DNA of 64,000 nucleotides from contig JAQFVV010000144.1 in NCBI GenBank assembly GCA_028023455.1, forward strand, positions 1,304,001-1,368,000, read 5' to 3'. The DNA is from Epiperipatus broadwayi (taxonomy: Eukaryota > Onychophora > Udeonychophora > Euonychophora > Peripatidae). The stretch's first letter is position 1; each line of letters begins with the position of its first letter. A program made the translations under genes and the position numbers. The notes beneath the pieces were generated by a model. The model was not told the DNA's origin, ran no database searches, and saw only the letters and a list, made by a program, of their open reading frames with translations. This document shows, piece after piece, positions 36,867-48,623 of the stretch.

Positions 36867-37025
36867 CCACTTTGAACACTTTTTAGTAAAAACCTTTATT
36901 TGTACATATATACATGCACCTATGTTTTGACTGTCCTGCTGTCTTCTTCGGAGCCAATTTACTTTACTATCTTAAAGAAACATTTTTTTTCAAAATGTTT
37001 TTTTTCTAAAAAGTGTTCAAAGTGG
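36867..37025. repeat. 159-bp inverted repeat, 20-bp perfect arms
   Basis: CCACTTTGAACACTTTTTAG at 36867-36886 is the exact reverse complement of 37006-37025. The interior has no inverted structure. It is probably a small MITE. Confidence 0.82.
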
Positions 37026-37690
37026 TTTGTAGCTATAATCTTATTATTTTATTATGTTTTTTTAACTTTTCTAATGAGGTTAATTAAGATTTATTTTTTT
37101 AAATTTCAGCTATAAACATGGATACATGGTTATTTTTATACTTTCTCTTCCAATTCTGAATCCACATTTGTCTTTGTCCAAATTGATTTTTCTCTATACA
37201 AATTAAGTGTAAATTTGTACTGAGTAAGGTGACAATGCATATTCCAGTCTAATTTTTTTTAAATTTGAAACTAATTAACCATAATCAATTTAATTATAAC
37301 TTCTAAATCTATATAGATTCCTAATAACTATGAGGTAATCAGATCTTTCTATTTTCCTTTACAATTATCCAGTATATATCAGAAGCAATATCTCTAATTG
37401 TTTGAACTTTCTTTCCTGAAATAGTTTTGTTTAATGTAAGACTATAATATTTACTGTGTGGTCTATACAATAACTGAGATGTATTATAACAATTTGCAAG
37501 CTTTGTCTACAGTGAACTTTGAATTCTAACCAACCAAAAAAAAAACAAGCTGGATTTAAAAGTGCTTTTTCCAACATCCTTTGATTTTAGTATTTGCCAT
37601 GGAATTAATCATATGTTGATTTGTTAAGCAATTAGAATACTTTATTATTATTATTATTTTTATTATACATATATGTGTATTTTTTTTTAG
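37026..37690. other. Intron end before exon c
   Basis: No gene seen. It ends in (ATT)n, a TA stretch and the acceptor TTTTTTTTAG. Confidence 0.5.
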
Positions 37691-37778
37691 GAACATGATG
37701 GACTAATTGAAAGATGGAAAAATAAAAATATGGAAAATTTACTTGAATTACATAATAAAACTCCAGTTTGGAATGATG
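37691..37778 (+). CDS. TUB: Tubby-family protein, exon c
   Basis: The acceptor TTTTTTTTAG and donor GTAAAGTA bound 88 bp: 29 codons plus one base, reading [20 protein letters not shown] then HNKTPVWND. [25 protein letters not shown] is a tubby-domain hallmark leading into the next strand. The last G is completed by AT of exon d to give Asp. It lies between the two inverted 2-kb repeats (31.2 and 51.3 kb). Confidence 0.96.
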
Positions 37779-38814
37779 GTAAAGTATTTAAAATTTATAT
37801 TATAAAAATTACATATTTAAAATTTATATTTATAAAAATTGCATATTACTTGCCAAAATTAACAAGACAAGTAAATAATTACATTTTCTGAAGAACAGAT
37901 AGTTATAGATGACATTTGTAATGTATATACAAATCTGTCTGTGAAATAAAAATGTGTCAACATTTATAAATGAAAAATTTTATTATTATCTTTATTTTTT
38001 ATATAGTCACTTTTTTTTCATAATGAAGTATCAAAGTGGTAGAAATCTCCAAGTGATTTGGCCGACTTTTAAAAGCTTTCCTATAGGATTTTACACTTGA
38101 TAGAACTAAGAGTTTAATATATTTTCATCCAAAAAAAAAGATATAGAAGAATACATATTGTAAAACTCATTTATAATTAGTTTTACAATGAGTATATAAA
38201 GTAATCAAATGAATCACAAATATATCAGTATTTATTACTTGCTGATTTTTAATTGTTTATTAGATATCGAACAATGCTATTTTTTAACATGTTCTGTGGC
38301 ATTTTTTTTATGAAAGACATCCCTATTTCTATTTTCTATTCTCCCAGTGAAAGAGTCAATATTGCATTTCATTAGAGAATATTAGAGAAAATCTATATAA
38401 TATAAATAAACTATGGCTCTTTCACAAAAACATTCAATTTACCACAAAACACTTTCTGTTTCTTTTCATTGCATCATTTGATCAATCCAGTGATAAGGCA
38501 TTCTTACAATTGTTGATTGAATATTATATCACATCCAGAAAGTTGAAGAACATATATTGATCAGTCTTGTAATATTGTCATTTATTATCAAGCATTCTTA
38601 AATATTTTTAACTCTATATTACTTTGATATAATAAATTTACTAGAATAAAAAGTTCTATATAATTTATTTGAAATGGTTATATTATCTATCTTTTAACTT
38701 TTTAAACACACATTGGAGTCTACGTTTATTCTGAATATACAAGTCTACTCTTAAAACTAAAAAACTATCAATATATTTAAAGACCTATATAGTACTAATA
38801 TTATTTATATTTTT
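37779..38814. other. Start of the 10-kb intron
   Basis: Donor GTAAAGTA, then a local near-duplicate of TTTAAAATTTATATT at about 37788-37835. No gene seen. Confidence 0.45.
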
Positions 38815-39256
38815 ATTACTTTTTACAATGCTTTTTACAAGCCACAATGGTTTTGATTGCCCCAGCAATCTTCTTTATATAAATAGAAGTTCTGAAGAAG
38901 ATTGCTGGGGCAATCAAAACTGTCATGGGTTGTAAAAAGCACTGTATAAAGTAATAAGAAATATAAATGATATTATTATTATATGGATTTTGCAATGCAA
39001 TAAGAAATATACAGTTATAATACTTCATAAAGAAGATAAAGAATACAGGAAATAGAGTTGGATAAGAAGAAAGAAGAATAGAGTTAAGATTTGAGAATGT
39101 AAATAGAAGTTCTGAAGAAGATTGCTGGGGCAATCAAAACTGATATGGGTTGTAAAAAGCATTGTAAAAAGTAATAAAAAACATAAATGATGTTAATATT
39201 ATATGGATTTAACAATGCAATAAGAAAGATAAAGTTATAATACTTCATAAAGAAGA
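38815..39256. repeat. Compound inverted and direct repeat, 220-bp period
   Basis: A block starting AAATAGAAGTTCTGAAGAAG occurs at 38881 and 39101 (period 220 bp), each followed by ATTGCTGGGGCAATCAAAAC and the ...CTTCATAAAGAAGA end. The leading 61 bp (38815-38875) is the inverted copy of the same start. So one foldback has been extended by a direct duplication of its right arm. The palindromic core TTGCTGGGGCAA may aid cruciform formation. Confidence 0.88.
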
Positions 39257-39486
39257 CCTATATGGCTTACTATAAATGGTAGATTGGTGAATTCTGAGCA
39301 ATAGCACATTCTGGAGCTGACTTCTGATATTCAGAATTTTTATGAATTCCTAAGCAATAAAACTATTTGATTATCTATATTAATGAAGATATTCTAATGA
39401 TTTTTAATGAGCATGTAAATAATTTTATGGTTTATCAGTTATGTATTACTGAAAATGTATATTATTTATTCATGGAACAATTAAAA

Positions 39487-39665
39487 TAATTCACAAGGTA
39501 GATTTCCAAAGAATTGTTTAGATTTGTAAATAATACCTATCTTCTGTTATATCAATACCAATCAATTTTGTTTACCTGACAAAATAGATTGGCATTGATA
39601 TAACAAAAAGTTGGCAGTCATCTACAAGTTCAAATGATTCTTTGGAAATCTACTTTATGAATTAT
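39487..39665. mobile_element. 179-bp foldback MITE
   Basis: Outer ends ATAATTCACAAGGTAGATTT and AAATCTACTTTATGAATTAT pair, and pairing continues inward (TGTTATATCAATACCAATCA / TGGCATTGATATAACA) almost to a short centre around TTACCTGACA. No coding capacity. Confidence 0.85.
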
Positions 39666-39957
39666 CTTACTAATATATTTGGACTTGTTCTGTGAATATG
39701 TTTATTTAAGGTATTTAAACTGATTCACATTCTTGAGCTGTTAAACATTTAAACCAAAAATTAGATCAATTTTTATATTTGTTAAAGAAGAAATTTTTTC
39801 TTTTAGCAGTAAAATAATCAGTTTTTTTTTTGTGTGTGTGTGTGTATAACTTAGAGGCTACATTTTGATGTGTTTTATATATATATATAATTAATTGCAA
39901 GAAAATCAAGTCATATATCACATGACTTAATTTAATAAGCTTGTATTACAAATGTTA

Positions 39958-40213
39958 TATAATGAGCGTGCCAATAGCTCTTAATAAGCTATTTAAGTTA
40001 GATAGCTGAATTTGAAGACATATGGATGTCTGAAAATTTCAGATTTTCTACTTAATAGTTAAACATTAGATAAAGTGCTGGGCTTGACCTGGTATTTTAA
40101 ATCTAATGCTTGAATATCTTAGTGCCTCACTGATGAAAGTCAGAATTAGAAACTGGTCTGAGGATAGGGATGTTCTGAAAAGCTTGTTAAGAGCTATTAG
40201 CATGCTCATTATA
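39958..40213. mobile_element. 256-bp MITE with 27-bp inverted ends
   Basis: Left end TATAATGAGCGTGCCAATAG CTCTTAA and right end TTAAGAGCTATTAGCATGCT CATTATA are inverted repeats with about two mismatches. TA dinucleotides flank it. It is the better copy of a family also present at 11652-11926. Confidence 0.88.
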
Positions 40214-42357
40214 TAATTATATATAGCTATAACTTATTCAAAATTAAGCATTTAAAATAAACTATTAATCTAAGGAGTATGTGTAAAAGAAAAATTTTGT
40301 ATTAGCAATAGAAAAAAATAAACTAAATCAAAGATGTTAGTCAGATCAGAAATTTCACATTTGCTGATTGTGAATTTTTTTAAATTGGGTTTTAAACGTT
40401 TAAAATGACTTAAGCTATGAAAAGTTGATTTATCAATATTATTTTTTGTCACTTTTAACAATATTGTTAATAGTTTTTGTAATATTCAAACAATAAGGGA
40501 CTTTTTTTTTTAAATTTCAGAATTCATATTAACTCTGTTATAGGTTTATAAATTCTGATGAAGTGAACGAAATTTAAATTACATAAATTTTATCATTCAT
40601 AATATAAATTAAATGTTTTTATCATTTTTAGTTAAAAAAAATTAATAATGGATAATCATAGTAGACAACGCAAATCCCCTACAGTTTAGCAAAGTAACAG
40701 ATTCAAGAGTTAAAGGTGTATGGATCATACTCATTTTGACATTCAAATATCACTTCTTTCTGATTCTTTGATTACCATTACTGAGAAGAAATTTATACGT
40801 TTATACACTTTTTAGGTGTGGATTTTTTGAAGCCAGAATGTCTAAAAGTGTTTTAATAGATATTTTTTTTATGTATAGGTTTAGAAAAGAAGTATTAAGC
40901 ATGATTTGTTGTCATTTACATAATTTTACTTTCTTCTAACTTGTTTCATTTTTTTTTTTTTTGTTATATTATTATTATATGGAATATAATTCTAGTTTTA
41001 ATTTTCCTCCCATTATAATTTTATTTTTATGATTGGCTATTTTTGAATTATTACTTTTTTTTGTAGTGCATGTGTTTATCAATATTTAAGAAGTTATGGA
41101 ATTTACATAGTGTAAAATAATCTTGATTATCTGATTTAATAGGATGGAAAAGTAGTCAAGTTAATGAAAATATTGGATAACCTGTATTAAAAGAAAACCA
41201 TACTGTTTGAAATTCAGACATAGATTTGAAATTTTTGTTAGTATTACTCAATATTTGTTTTAAAATTATAGTTCTTATACTCTTATAAATTTATAGATTT
41301 CTACTAAGCTTTTGATATTATGCAGTATAGAAATAAGAATGCAAATAACATAAACCCTTGAAAAGGTGTTAGAGATTCTGAATTTAAAACATGTTAAATT
41401 ATTTATACCTGATTGGCTGGTGCATTGATATTTTAAAGTATCTAAACTGAACATTATTTTAAACTCAATCATGTCAAGAGTGATACTGCATTTACTAAAG
41501 ATGGATGAATAAATACTCCACAAACTTCAGACTGAAATTAGTGCTTTCTGATGAAGACTGATAGGCATTATGAAGAATTGCATCCTAAGGAGCTACGGAA
41601 CTATTGACAAATGAATCACTACCAAATACAGTATCCATAAACACTCCATTGTTTATTAAAACAATCAGGCATGAGCTTCATGTCCAAAAATATTTATGGA
41701 TAAGATGCCATTTCTATATCATTGATTTCTTAAATGAATCTTATGACCGGAAAGCATCTTATGTAAAGGATGGGGGATAGAAAGCATAGTGTTGATCAAA
41801 TGAATTATCATTTACATTTTTCCAGTCACTGGAAAGATTTATGTCTGTGATCACAAAAAATTGATCAGCTAAACTATATTTTCAACTGTGGTAAATTGTA
41901 CTGTGGTGATTGTATTTTTATTTATTTACTACTCTTCTTAGTTGCACTAACAGTTATAGATTATTTTAACATTTTGAAAAGTAGGTTTATTATATAGTGT
42001 AAAACATTGTTTATAAATTATAATATCAACTCCCATAATATAATATTATTTGCAATAGTCCAAGAATATTTTTTTGGTCTCTTCAATAAAAATAATATTC
42101 AAGAGATCATGATATCCACACATTGGATTGGGAAAGGCAGAGTTGAGCTTTAATCCAAGGGTTTTTATAATCTTGCCACTTTACCTCTGCACTAAATTGA
42201 GATGGATGGCTTCTCCAATTATCTAATTGAAATCTTGTCTAGATTTTGTGTATCATTTTTGAGTGGTGATTTAAGATCAAGAGTTCATAAGAAATTCAGG
42301 CACTGGAAATATGCCATGATTCTTGCATTTTGAGCTCCAGAGTTGGACATGTCACTA
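40214..42357. other. A+T-rich intronic DNA without a supported gene
   Basis: A less A+T-rich stretch at about 41500-41780 and 42110-42350 may be an old element, but I find neither paired ends nor a protein match. Confidence 0.4.
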
Positions 42358-42932
42358 TTAAAACAGGCAAAACTCTTTATACATATTGCCACTCAGTGCA
42401 AGCCAGAGTAATCAATGGATGCCAGAAGGCTTGTGCATAAAATCCCCATATAATACCTATTCATCCAATATCCCCAGATTAGTTTCTGGCTTGTGGCCTT
42501 CATCAATGAGGAACCTTGGATCTGAGAGCACTGCACCTAGATCTTATCATCTAATGCAACCCTCCAGCAGCCACCTTTTATCTCTACTTAGCTACAAAAC
42601 TATGAGTCTTAAATTGAAAACATAATATTTTCAATCCAAGCTCATTAGGCTTAAATATTATTAAATATATAGTGGTTTCAATTTAAGACTCATAGTTTTG
42701 TAGTGAAGTAAAGATAAAAGTTGGCTGCTGGGGGTCACATTAGATCCTAAGTTCTAGTACAGTGCTCTCAGATCCATGGCTCCTCGCTGATAAAGGCCAC
42801 AATCCAGGAACTAGTCTGGGGATATTGGATGAGTAGGCACTAGATGGGATTTTATACCCAAGCCTTCTGGCATCCATTGATTACTCTGGCTTACACTGAG
42901 TGATAATAGTAGAGAATTTTGCCTGTTTTAAC
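42358..42932. mobile_element. 575-bp foldback element, long-armed copy
   Basis: Arms of about 260 bp (42358-42621 and 42674-42932) are inverted copies around a 52-bp centre. The tip is TTAAAACAGGCAAAACTC / GAATTTTGCCTGTTTTAA. Inner stems include ATCAATGGATGCCAGAAGGC and GACTCATAGTTTTGTAG. A related, internally deleted copy lies at 48453-48623, and both are followed by AGCATAAGAAATAGTGATCA. Confidence 0.9.
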
Positions 42933-43690
42933 AGTTAAGAGCAAGCATAAGAAATAGTGATCATGTGATATTTACAGGTTACCATTGCAACAAATCATAC
43001 AAGGTAGTTACATAGTGTTACCTATCAACAATATATCTCAGATATCATTATGTTTATTTTTATGAGGAATAACCTGTCATTTTTTATGCAATATAATTCC
43101 ACGCTATAAGAACTTCATTGGTGCAAATCATGATTCTACATCCTATTAATAAAGGTATAACAGATGTTCTCATTATTTTGCCTAATCTCTATTTATTTTA
43201 AAAGGAAAATAATAAACAGTACGTTTTTAAAAACTATATTTATATAATTAAAGAAAATATATACTGCTTTACTCTATTAACAAATAAAATTTGAAGCGTA
43301 AATTAAAAATAATAATTTTATATACATGCAGAATGTATACTTTATTAAATTTTTATTTTTATAACGATGCTTATGTATTTCTAAACAAATTAAATGAAAA
43401 GTAAACAAAAATGTAGTAGTTAAAGTTTTTTATTTTATGATAGAAGTTCACATCTGAAGATAGTAATATGGTCCAAAAAAAAAAAAAAATTTTTTTTAAA
43501 ATTTAATGAATTTAAATATGATTTAAACTTTTATTTTCTATTTATTAATTAAAAGACTGGGGGGGGGGGTCACTTTTCCAGTTTTTATTTTTTAGGAAAA
43601 CGAAAAATAAATCTTGAATAACTAAAGCAGTTTCTTAAAAGTGATAATAAATTAAGAAAGCCAAAAAAGAAACTTTGAGCTCTTAAAGTT
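42933..43690. other. A+T-rich intronic DNA, nothing seen
   Basis: It contains an A-run/T-run pair at about 43475-43498 and a G-run at 43559. No gene seen. Confidence 0.45.
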
Positions 43691-43804
43691 ACGTCAAGCG
43701 TTGTTAGCTGAGAGGTCATCACAGCCGCCTTGCAAGCAAATAGTTGGTTGCAGACGGCTGTGGGTTCGCCTCCCGGCCGATGCTATGGCATATGAAAAAA
43801 AAAA
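43691..43804 (+). mobile_element. tRNA-derived SINE, second copy
   Basis: A-box-like TTAGCTGAGAGGTCATC, then GCCGCCTTGCAAGC, B-box-like TGGGTTCGCCTCCCGG, the shared CGATGCTATGGCATATG tail motif and poly-A. It is much more G+C-rich than the flanks. Only a 6-bp possible target duplication (AAAGTT) is visible. Confidence 0.85.
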
Positions 43805-44669
43805 GTTCTATTAATTTTTTAACTGGAATGTACTGTGTTTATTTTAAAAACCACGAAAGATTAGTCCATTTTAATTTGAGAAAGTGAGGGAGGGGAATGA
43901 TATTACTTAAGAACTGAGTTTTGTGATGACTGCAAACTCACACAAATATATACACACATATATGTGTACATACATGTATTTGATATCCTGTGATGATGTA
44001 TTTTAACTTCTGCAATGAACTCTAGTTTTTAACATATTTAACACCTTGCTAATGTTAACTCTCTGATATATTCTATTCTAGATGTGTCTTTTCAGTAAAA
44101 GCAATCAATATTGCAACTCTTAATAGTATCTGGAATAATCATTATAATATAAACGCAGTTTATTTTTTCTATGACTATGTTCAACACACACACAAAATAC
44201 TTTTATTTTAGAAAATCTAATACTGTTCATTCTCTTCACTTGCCCAATACAATGATAATGTAATTAGTAAACTCTTTAGTATCACATACAGTAACCTGAA
44301 ATAAATACTGATTGATTTTTGACTTTATTTCTTATTTTTAAAATATTATAAAGCTTCCTTAAATGTATCATTTTCATTGATTTTATGTTCTAACATAGAA
44401 GTTCTAGGTTTATTTCTATACAATAAATTGGTACAACAACAACTCTATGTACAGCTAATTTAGTTACAGAAATTGTCTCACTTATGATGAAATATCCAAT
44501 TTTTTATTTTTAAATGCAGCAAAATAAATGTTACGTATAAACTCTTGAAAAAAAGCTAGGAAAGTTTCTCGATCTCGTTGGCTTCTTATTTTAATTTGTA
44601 ACAAATTATTTGCTAATTATTGTTTTTAGTTTTTTAATTTTATTTTTCCAACATTTAATGATTATATAT
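43805..44669. other. A+T-rich intronic DNA, nothing seen
   Basis: No gene seen. There is a short CA/TA run near 43940-43975. Confidence 0.45.
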
Positions 44670-44760
44670 CGCAGCCGCCTTGCAAGCAAGTAGTTGGTTG
44701 CAGACGGTTGTGGGTTCGCGTCCCGGCCGATGCTATGACATATGAAAAAAAAAAAAAAAA
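44670..44760 (+). mobile_element. tRNA-derived SINE, 5'-truncated copy
   Basis: It starts within the head at CGCAGCCGCCTTGCAAGC and continues with the B-box-like TGGGTTCGCGTCCCGG, CGATGCTATGACATATG and a long poly-A. It is almost identical to the copy at 43691-43804 over the shared part. The A-box is missing, so it should not be transcribed from its own promoter. Confidence 0.87.
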
Positions 44761-47076
44761 TGTCTTCGAACAAACACTGTGATTAAAGCAAATAGAGGTT
44801 TTTCACAATATGGTCGATAACTTATTGTGCTTTCTACCAAATCTTTATTAAAGTAGGGCATCGCACAGCTTAACTGGTCTGTTGTGCACTTTAACATTGA
44901 AATCCGGATTTAAATTTTTTTTTAAATATAATAATTTATTCAAAACTGCTTTAAAAAATACTATTAGGTATTAAATTAATAATAAATTAGATTAAAACTT
45001 AAAATGCTAAGACGGGACGGACAAAAGAAATGATTATCAAAATGAGAATGTTAAATAAATCAGAATATCATCTAATTGAAGGATTGATAATAGGCTTTGT
45101 TTTTTTATAATGCAGCTTCTTTGATTTGTGAACTTGTTTCTAGCTAAAGTAAAAATAAATCTCTCTCTCTCTCTCTTTGTATCAAATCTGTCATTTTACA
45201 TATAAATATTTATTTCCGGATTTCTATCTGAGACTTTTTATCAAAGTATTTTTGAATTTCTTCAACGAATGATAATTTTCAAACTTCCAGCAGATTTCTA
45301 AGACTTTTAATCACTTTATGTTTAGTAATTAGTAATCAAAGAGTTGATTTGAAAAAAAAAACTAAGATTGTTTTGTACCGCATTAAAGTATATTTTAATC
45401 TTTAGAAAAGAAAGTACTATTATAAATATCACATTTATTGTTTGTTTTTTTTATCATTTAAATACTTAATTTATTTTATAGCATAACCGAATTTAGATTT
45501 TTTTTAAATATCATAATCAGTAAGTAGTGTTCAGATATGATTGAGGATGGTTGAAGAAGCTGAAATAACCTCCTCTTCCTCCTCCTCCCCTTCTGATTTT
45601 GGCAGAAATAATTTTCTTTTTCCAATGAATTAAAAATAATTTATTTTTATTGTGGTTAAGATCACAGAAATATGACTATGTATTCTCTAATCTTCCGTTG
45701 CCTGGCAACAATAAGGTGATCACTTTTCTAACTAATGTCCATGAAAAGACATGAAAGCATTGTGTATAATTATGAAGTTAATCTTTAGCTAAATTAGTCA
45801 GTGCATACTATAACATTGTCAAAGTAACCCCTCACTTTTTGTTTACACATTAATTTTAAGTAGCATATTAGGTGCCAGATAATACTGTTTAGTAAAACCT
45901 GATGTAATGCTATCCTATCTATATTCCTGACTAATTTCTGGCTTATATTTTTAACCAGTGTTTTGGATTTGGAGCCAATGTATTTGAATTTTGTTGGATT
46001 TAATGCATTTGCTCCAACACTATTACTATCAACTATTGGTTTGAAATTCAAAGCACTTTTTACATTGTCTTTATGTAAAGTTTATTTCTATATAATCATA
46101 GGATATATGAACCTAGGAGTACTGTTGTGATTTTGAGAACATGTCTGATTGTTTTAAAGCTTCATCAGCTAGTCTGAAATATCGTTTGTTGAACCACTAG
46201 ATTTTATCTCTAAATCCTATTTATAAAATATATACCCAACCCTTACATGATATGTTTTTATGTGTGTATAAAACATTTATATTAATAAAAAAAAAAAAAA
46301 TTACAATTCTTTGTTTTTCTTCAGTTCAGATGCTTTACATTATGTATACTTTCTTATTTCTATTACATAAGCACTGATTCTGTATCATACAGTCATCAAA
46401 TTGCAAATCTACAAGATCTTTCAGGAAAGAGTAGAGACTCAGCTGGCTTGATTTCATCAGAATTCATGAAAATTTCATTTTCTGAATACAGGCAAACTAT
46501 TTATTTATCTACACAGTATATGCATAGTGGATGATTATTTGTAGAAATGATTGAAGGATTTGTGGACTATGTGGATCAATTAATATATTTCAGGGAATTT
46601 AAATTAACACTAACAACTTTATTAGTGACACCATATTAAAGAATTAAAATATTAAACCTTACACAAAAAATTTTAAAAAATCCAAAATTTTTCTATACCT
46701 ACCCTTTCTTGTCAGAGTAATGTTTGGTGGCTAACATTTTATTAAAATCTAAAATTACTTTGGCCAGACTGTGTTTAAATGAAGATATCTAAAGCTTAAT
46801 TCTACAAAATAAAAATTAAAAAAAATTATATGCATCATTATCATACATAAAATTAAAAGCATGTGAAGCACTTGAAAGAGAAGCTATAAAGAATGTAAAA
46901 ATATTCAATGCTTAGCACTTTCGAGGTGGATTACCTCATATTCATAGCAATACTGAGCAGTATAATTTATGAATATAATGTGTGATGATTAGTATATTGT
47001 TATACATTTAAAAGTGAGGTTAAATTGTCACTATGAAATGATTGGGGGGTGACCATTTCAATATATATATATATGT
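44761..47076. other. A+T-rich intronic DNA without a supported gene
   Basis: (CT)n near 45155-45175 and a CCTCCTCTTCCTCCTCC tract near 45570. A somewhat less A+T-rich stretch at 45780-46200 gives no recognisable protein. Confidence 0.4.
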
Positions 47077-47650
47077 AATCACATGATAACAGCTCAAATT
47101 TAACTAAAATATGAATCTTCAATCTATTGTCAATGTAACCTATATAAGTAAAAGATGGAATCCATCTTTTATTCTAGTCTAGGACTTTATGACAGACTGA
47201 AACCTCATTAATCAAGTATATATAATTTTTTTTGAAAGAAAGCTAATAAATAATTATTTTTAAAGCTTTCAAAACCCATTGCTATTAACTGTTACTTATA
47301 TAATAAACCTGATTTTGCACAAAGATAGATGGTTTTATAAATCTAATCACATGATAACAGCTTAAGCTTCTCAGAATCATGACTGTTCCAATATATTGCC
47401 AAGGCAACTTACATGAGTAAAAGACGGATTCTATTTTTCATTCTGGTCTAAAATCTTAATATAGACAAAGAGAATGGCACAGGATTTTAACAGATTGAGA
47501 TTTTTATATTCCTAGAAATTTAAATAAATCTCATTAAACAGGCTGAATATAATTTGTTTTGAAAGTAGACTAATAACTAGTCATTTTTAAAACTTTCAAA
47601 CCCCAGTTCTGTTAATTATTACTTAGATTATAAATCTGATTTTTCATAAG
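47077..47650. repeat. Diverged tandem duplication, about 268-bp unit
   Basis: AATCACATGATAACAGCT at 47077 recurs at 47345. Both copies then carry ATTGCCAAGGCAAC-like or ATTGTCAATGTAAC, GTAAAAGA(T/C)GGA, the TCTAGTCTA-like block, and a TTTTTAAAG/ACTTTCAAA(A/C)CCC block. Both ends carry a form of AAATCAGGTTTA or its inverse, hinting at terminal inverted repeats. No protein encoded. Confidence 0.75.
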
Positions 47651-47810
47651 CTTGTGCAAAATCAGGTTTATATACATATGTAACAACATGAATACACATA
47701 CAAACTTTTATATTTAAAATTTATTCTTGCTATTAACAACATTATGAAAAAATTCAAAGTAAATTTTAAAGAATAATTTATTCAAAATGTTTTTTTTTTT
47801 ATTATTTCAG

Positions 47811-47894
47811 ATACGCAGTCTTATGTACTTAATTTTCATGGTCGAGTCACACAAGCTTCTGTTAAAAACTTTCAGATAGTCCATGACAGCGATG
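47811..47894 (+). CDS. TUB: Tubby-family protein, exon d
   Basis: The acceptor ATTATTTCAG and donor GTAATTAA bound 84 bp. With G from exon c the first codon is Asp, then [20 protein letters not shown] and QIVHDSD, ending with a G that pairs with TT of exon e (Val). [14 protein letters not shown] is the tubby signature 1 motif in full. The codon split is the same at both ends (1+2). Confidence 0.97.
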
Positions 47895-48452
47895 GTAATT
47901 AAAAAATTTAAAGCAATTTCAATATATTTATTTACAGCAGCAACTACTTAACTATTAAGTTTCTATGTATGTATCATTAATGTAAGTTAACCTTTTGATA
48001 GTGCATTGTGGGTGTACAAATTATCACTGCAATTGCAGTGCCATTAGTCTTAGATGAGCTCACTGGTAGTTATTTTGTAGCCTCGTTTATTTGTTTTCCA
48101 TACATTTGACAGCAAAAACTTGAATTAAAATGCATACTCATTGATAATAATTCCAATAAATATAGCCATATATCAGTATTTTAAGGTTTGAAAGTTTCTT
48201 TTATCTTTAAATTTTATCCTTTTTTTAAAAAAAAATATTAGGTTGTTTATATAATTCTAATCTCCTACTGAACATCGAATAAAAATTGAGATCATATTTT
48301 CTCTGATAAAATGATCTTATATTCTTTAATTAACAAAAAAGAAAATAAAACAGAGAAGGCAATACATTTTTTGTTGTTGTAAACAAAGTTGAATGAACAC
48401 ATTTAATTCTTAAAATATGACAAATTATACTTAGGAATTTATAAATTCAAAA
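47895..48452. other. Start of the 7-kb intron
   Basis: Donor GTAATTAA. No gene seen. Confidence 0.5.
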
Positions 48453-48623
48453 AAGCAAAACTCTCCATACAGTAGTGCCTCTCAGTGCCAACCAGAGTAA
48501 TCAATGGATGCCAGAAGGCTTGTGCATGAATCTCTATCTAGTGCCTACTCATCCAATATCCCCATACTAGTTTCTGGCTTGTGCACTGAGTGGCACTACT
48601 GTATGGAGAGTTTTGCCTGTTTT
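48453..48623. mobile_element. Foldback element, internally deleted copy
   Basis: Arms of about 37 bp (48453-48489 and 48584-48623; CAAAACTCTCCATACAGTAG against CTACTGTATGGAGAGTTTTG) flank an interior that matches only the left arm of the 42358-42932 element (ATCAATGGATGCCAGAAGGC). Most of the right arm is lost. The shared flank AGCATAAGAAATAGTGATCA follows. Confidence 0.85.
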
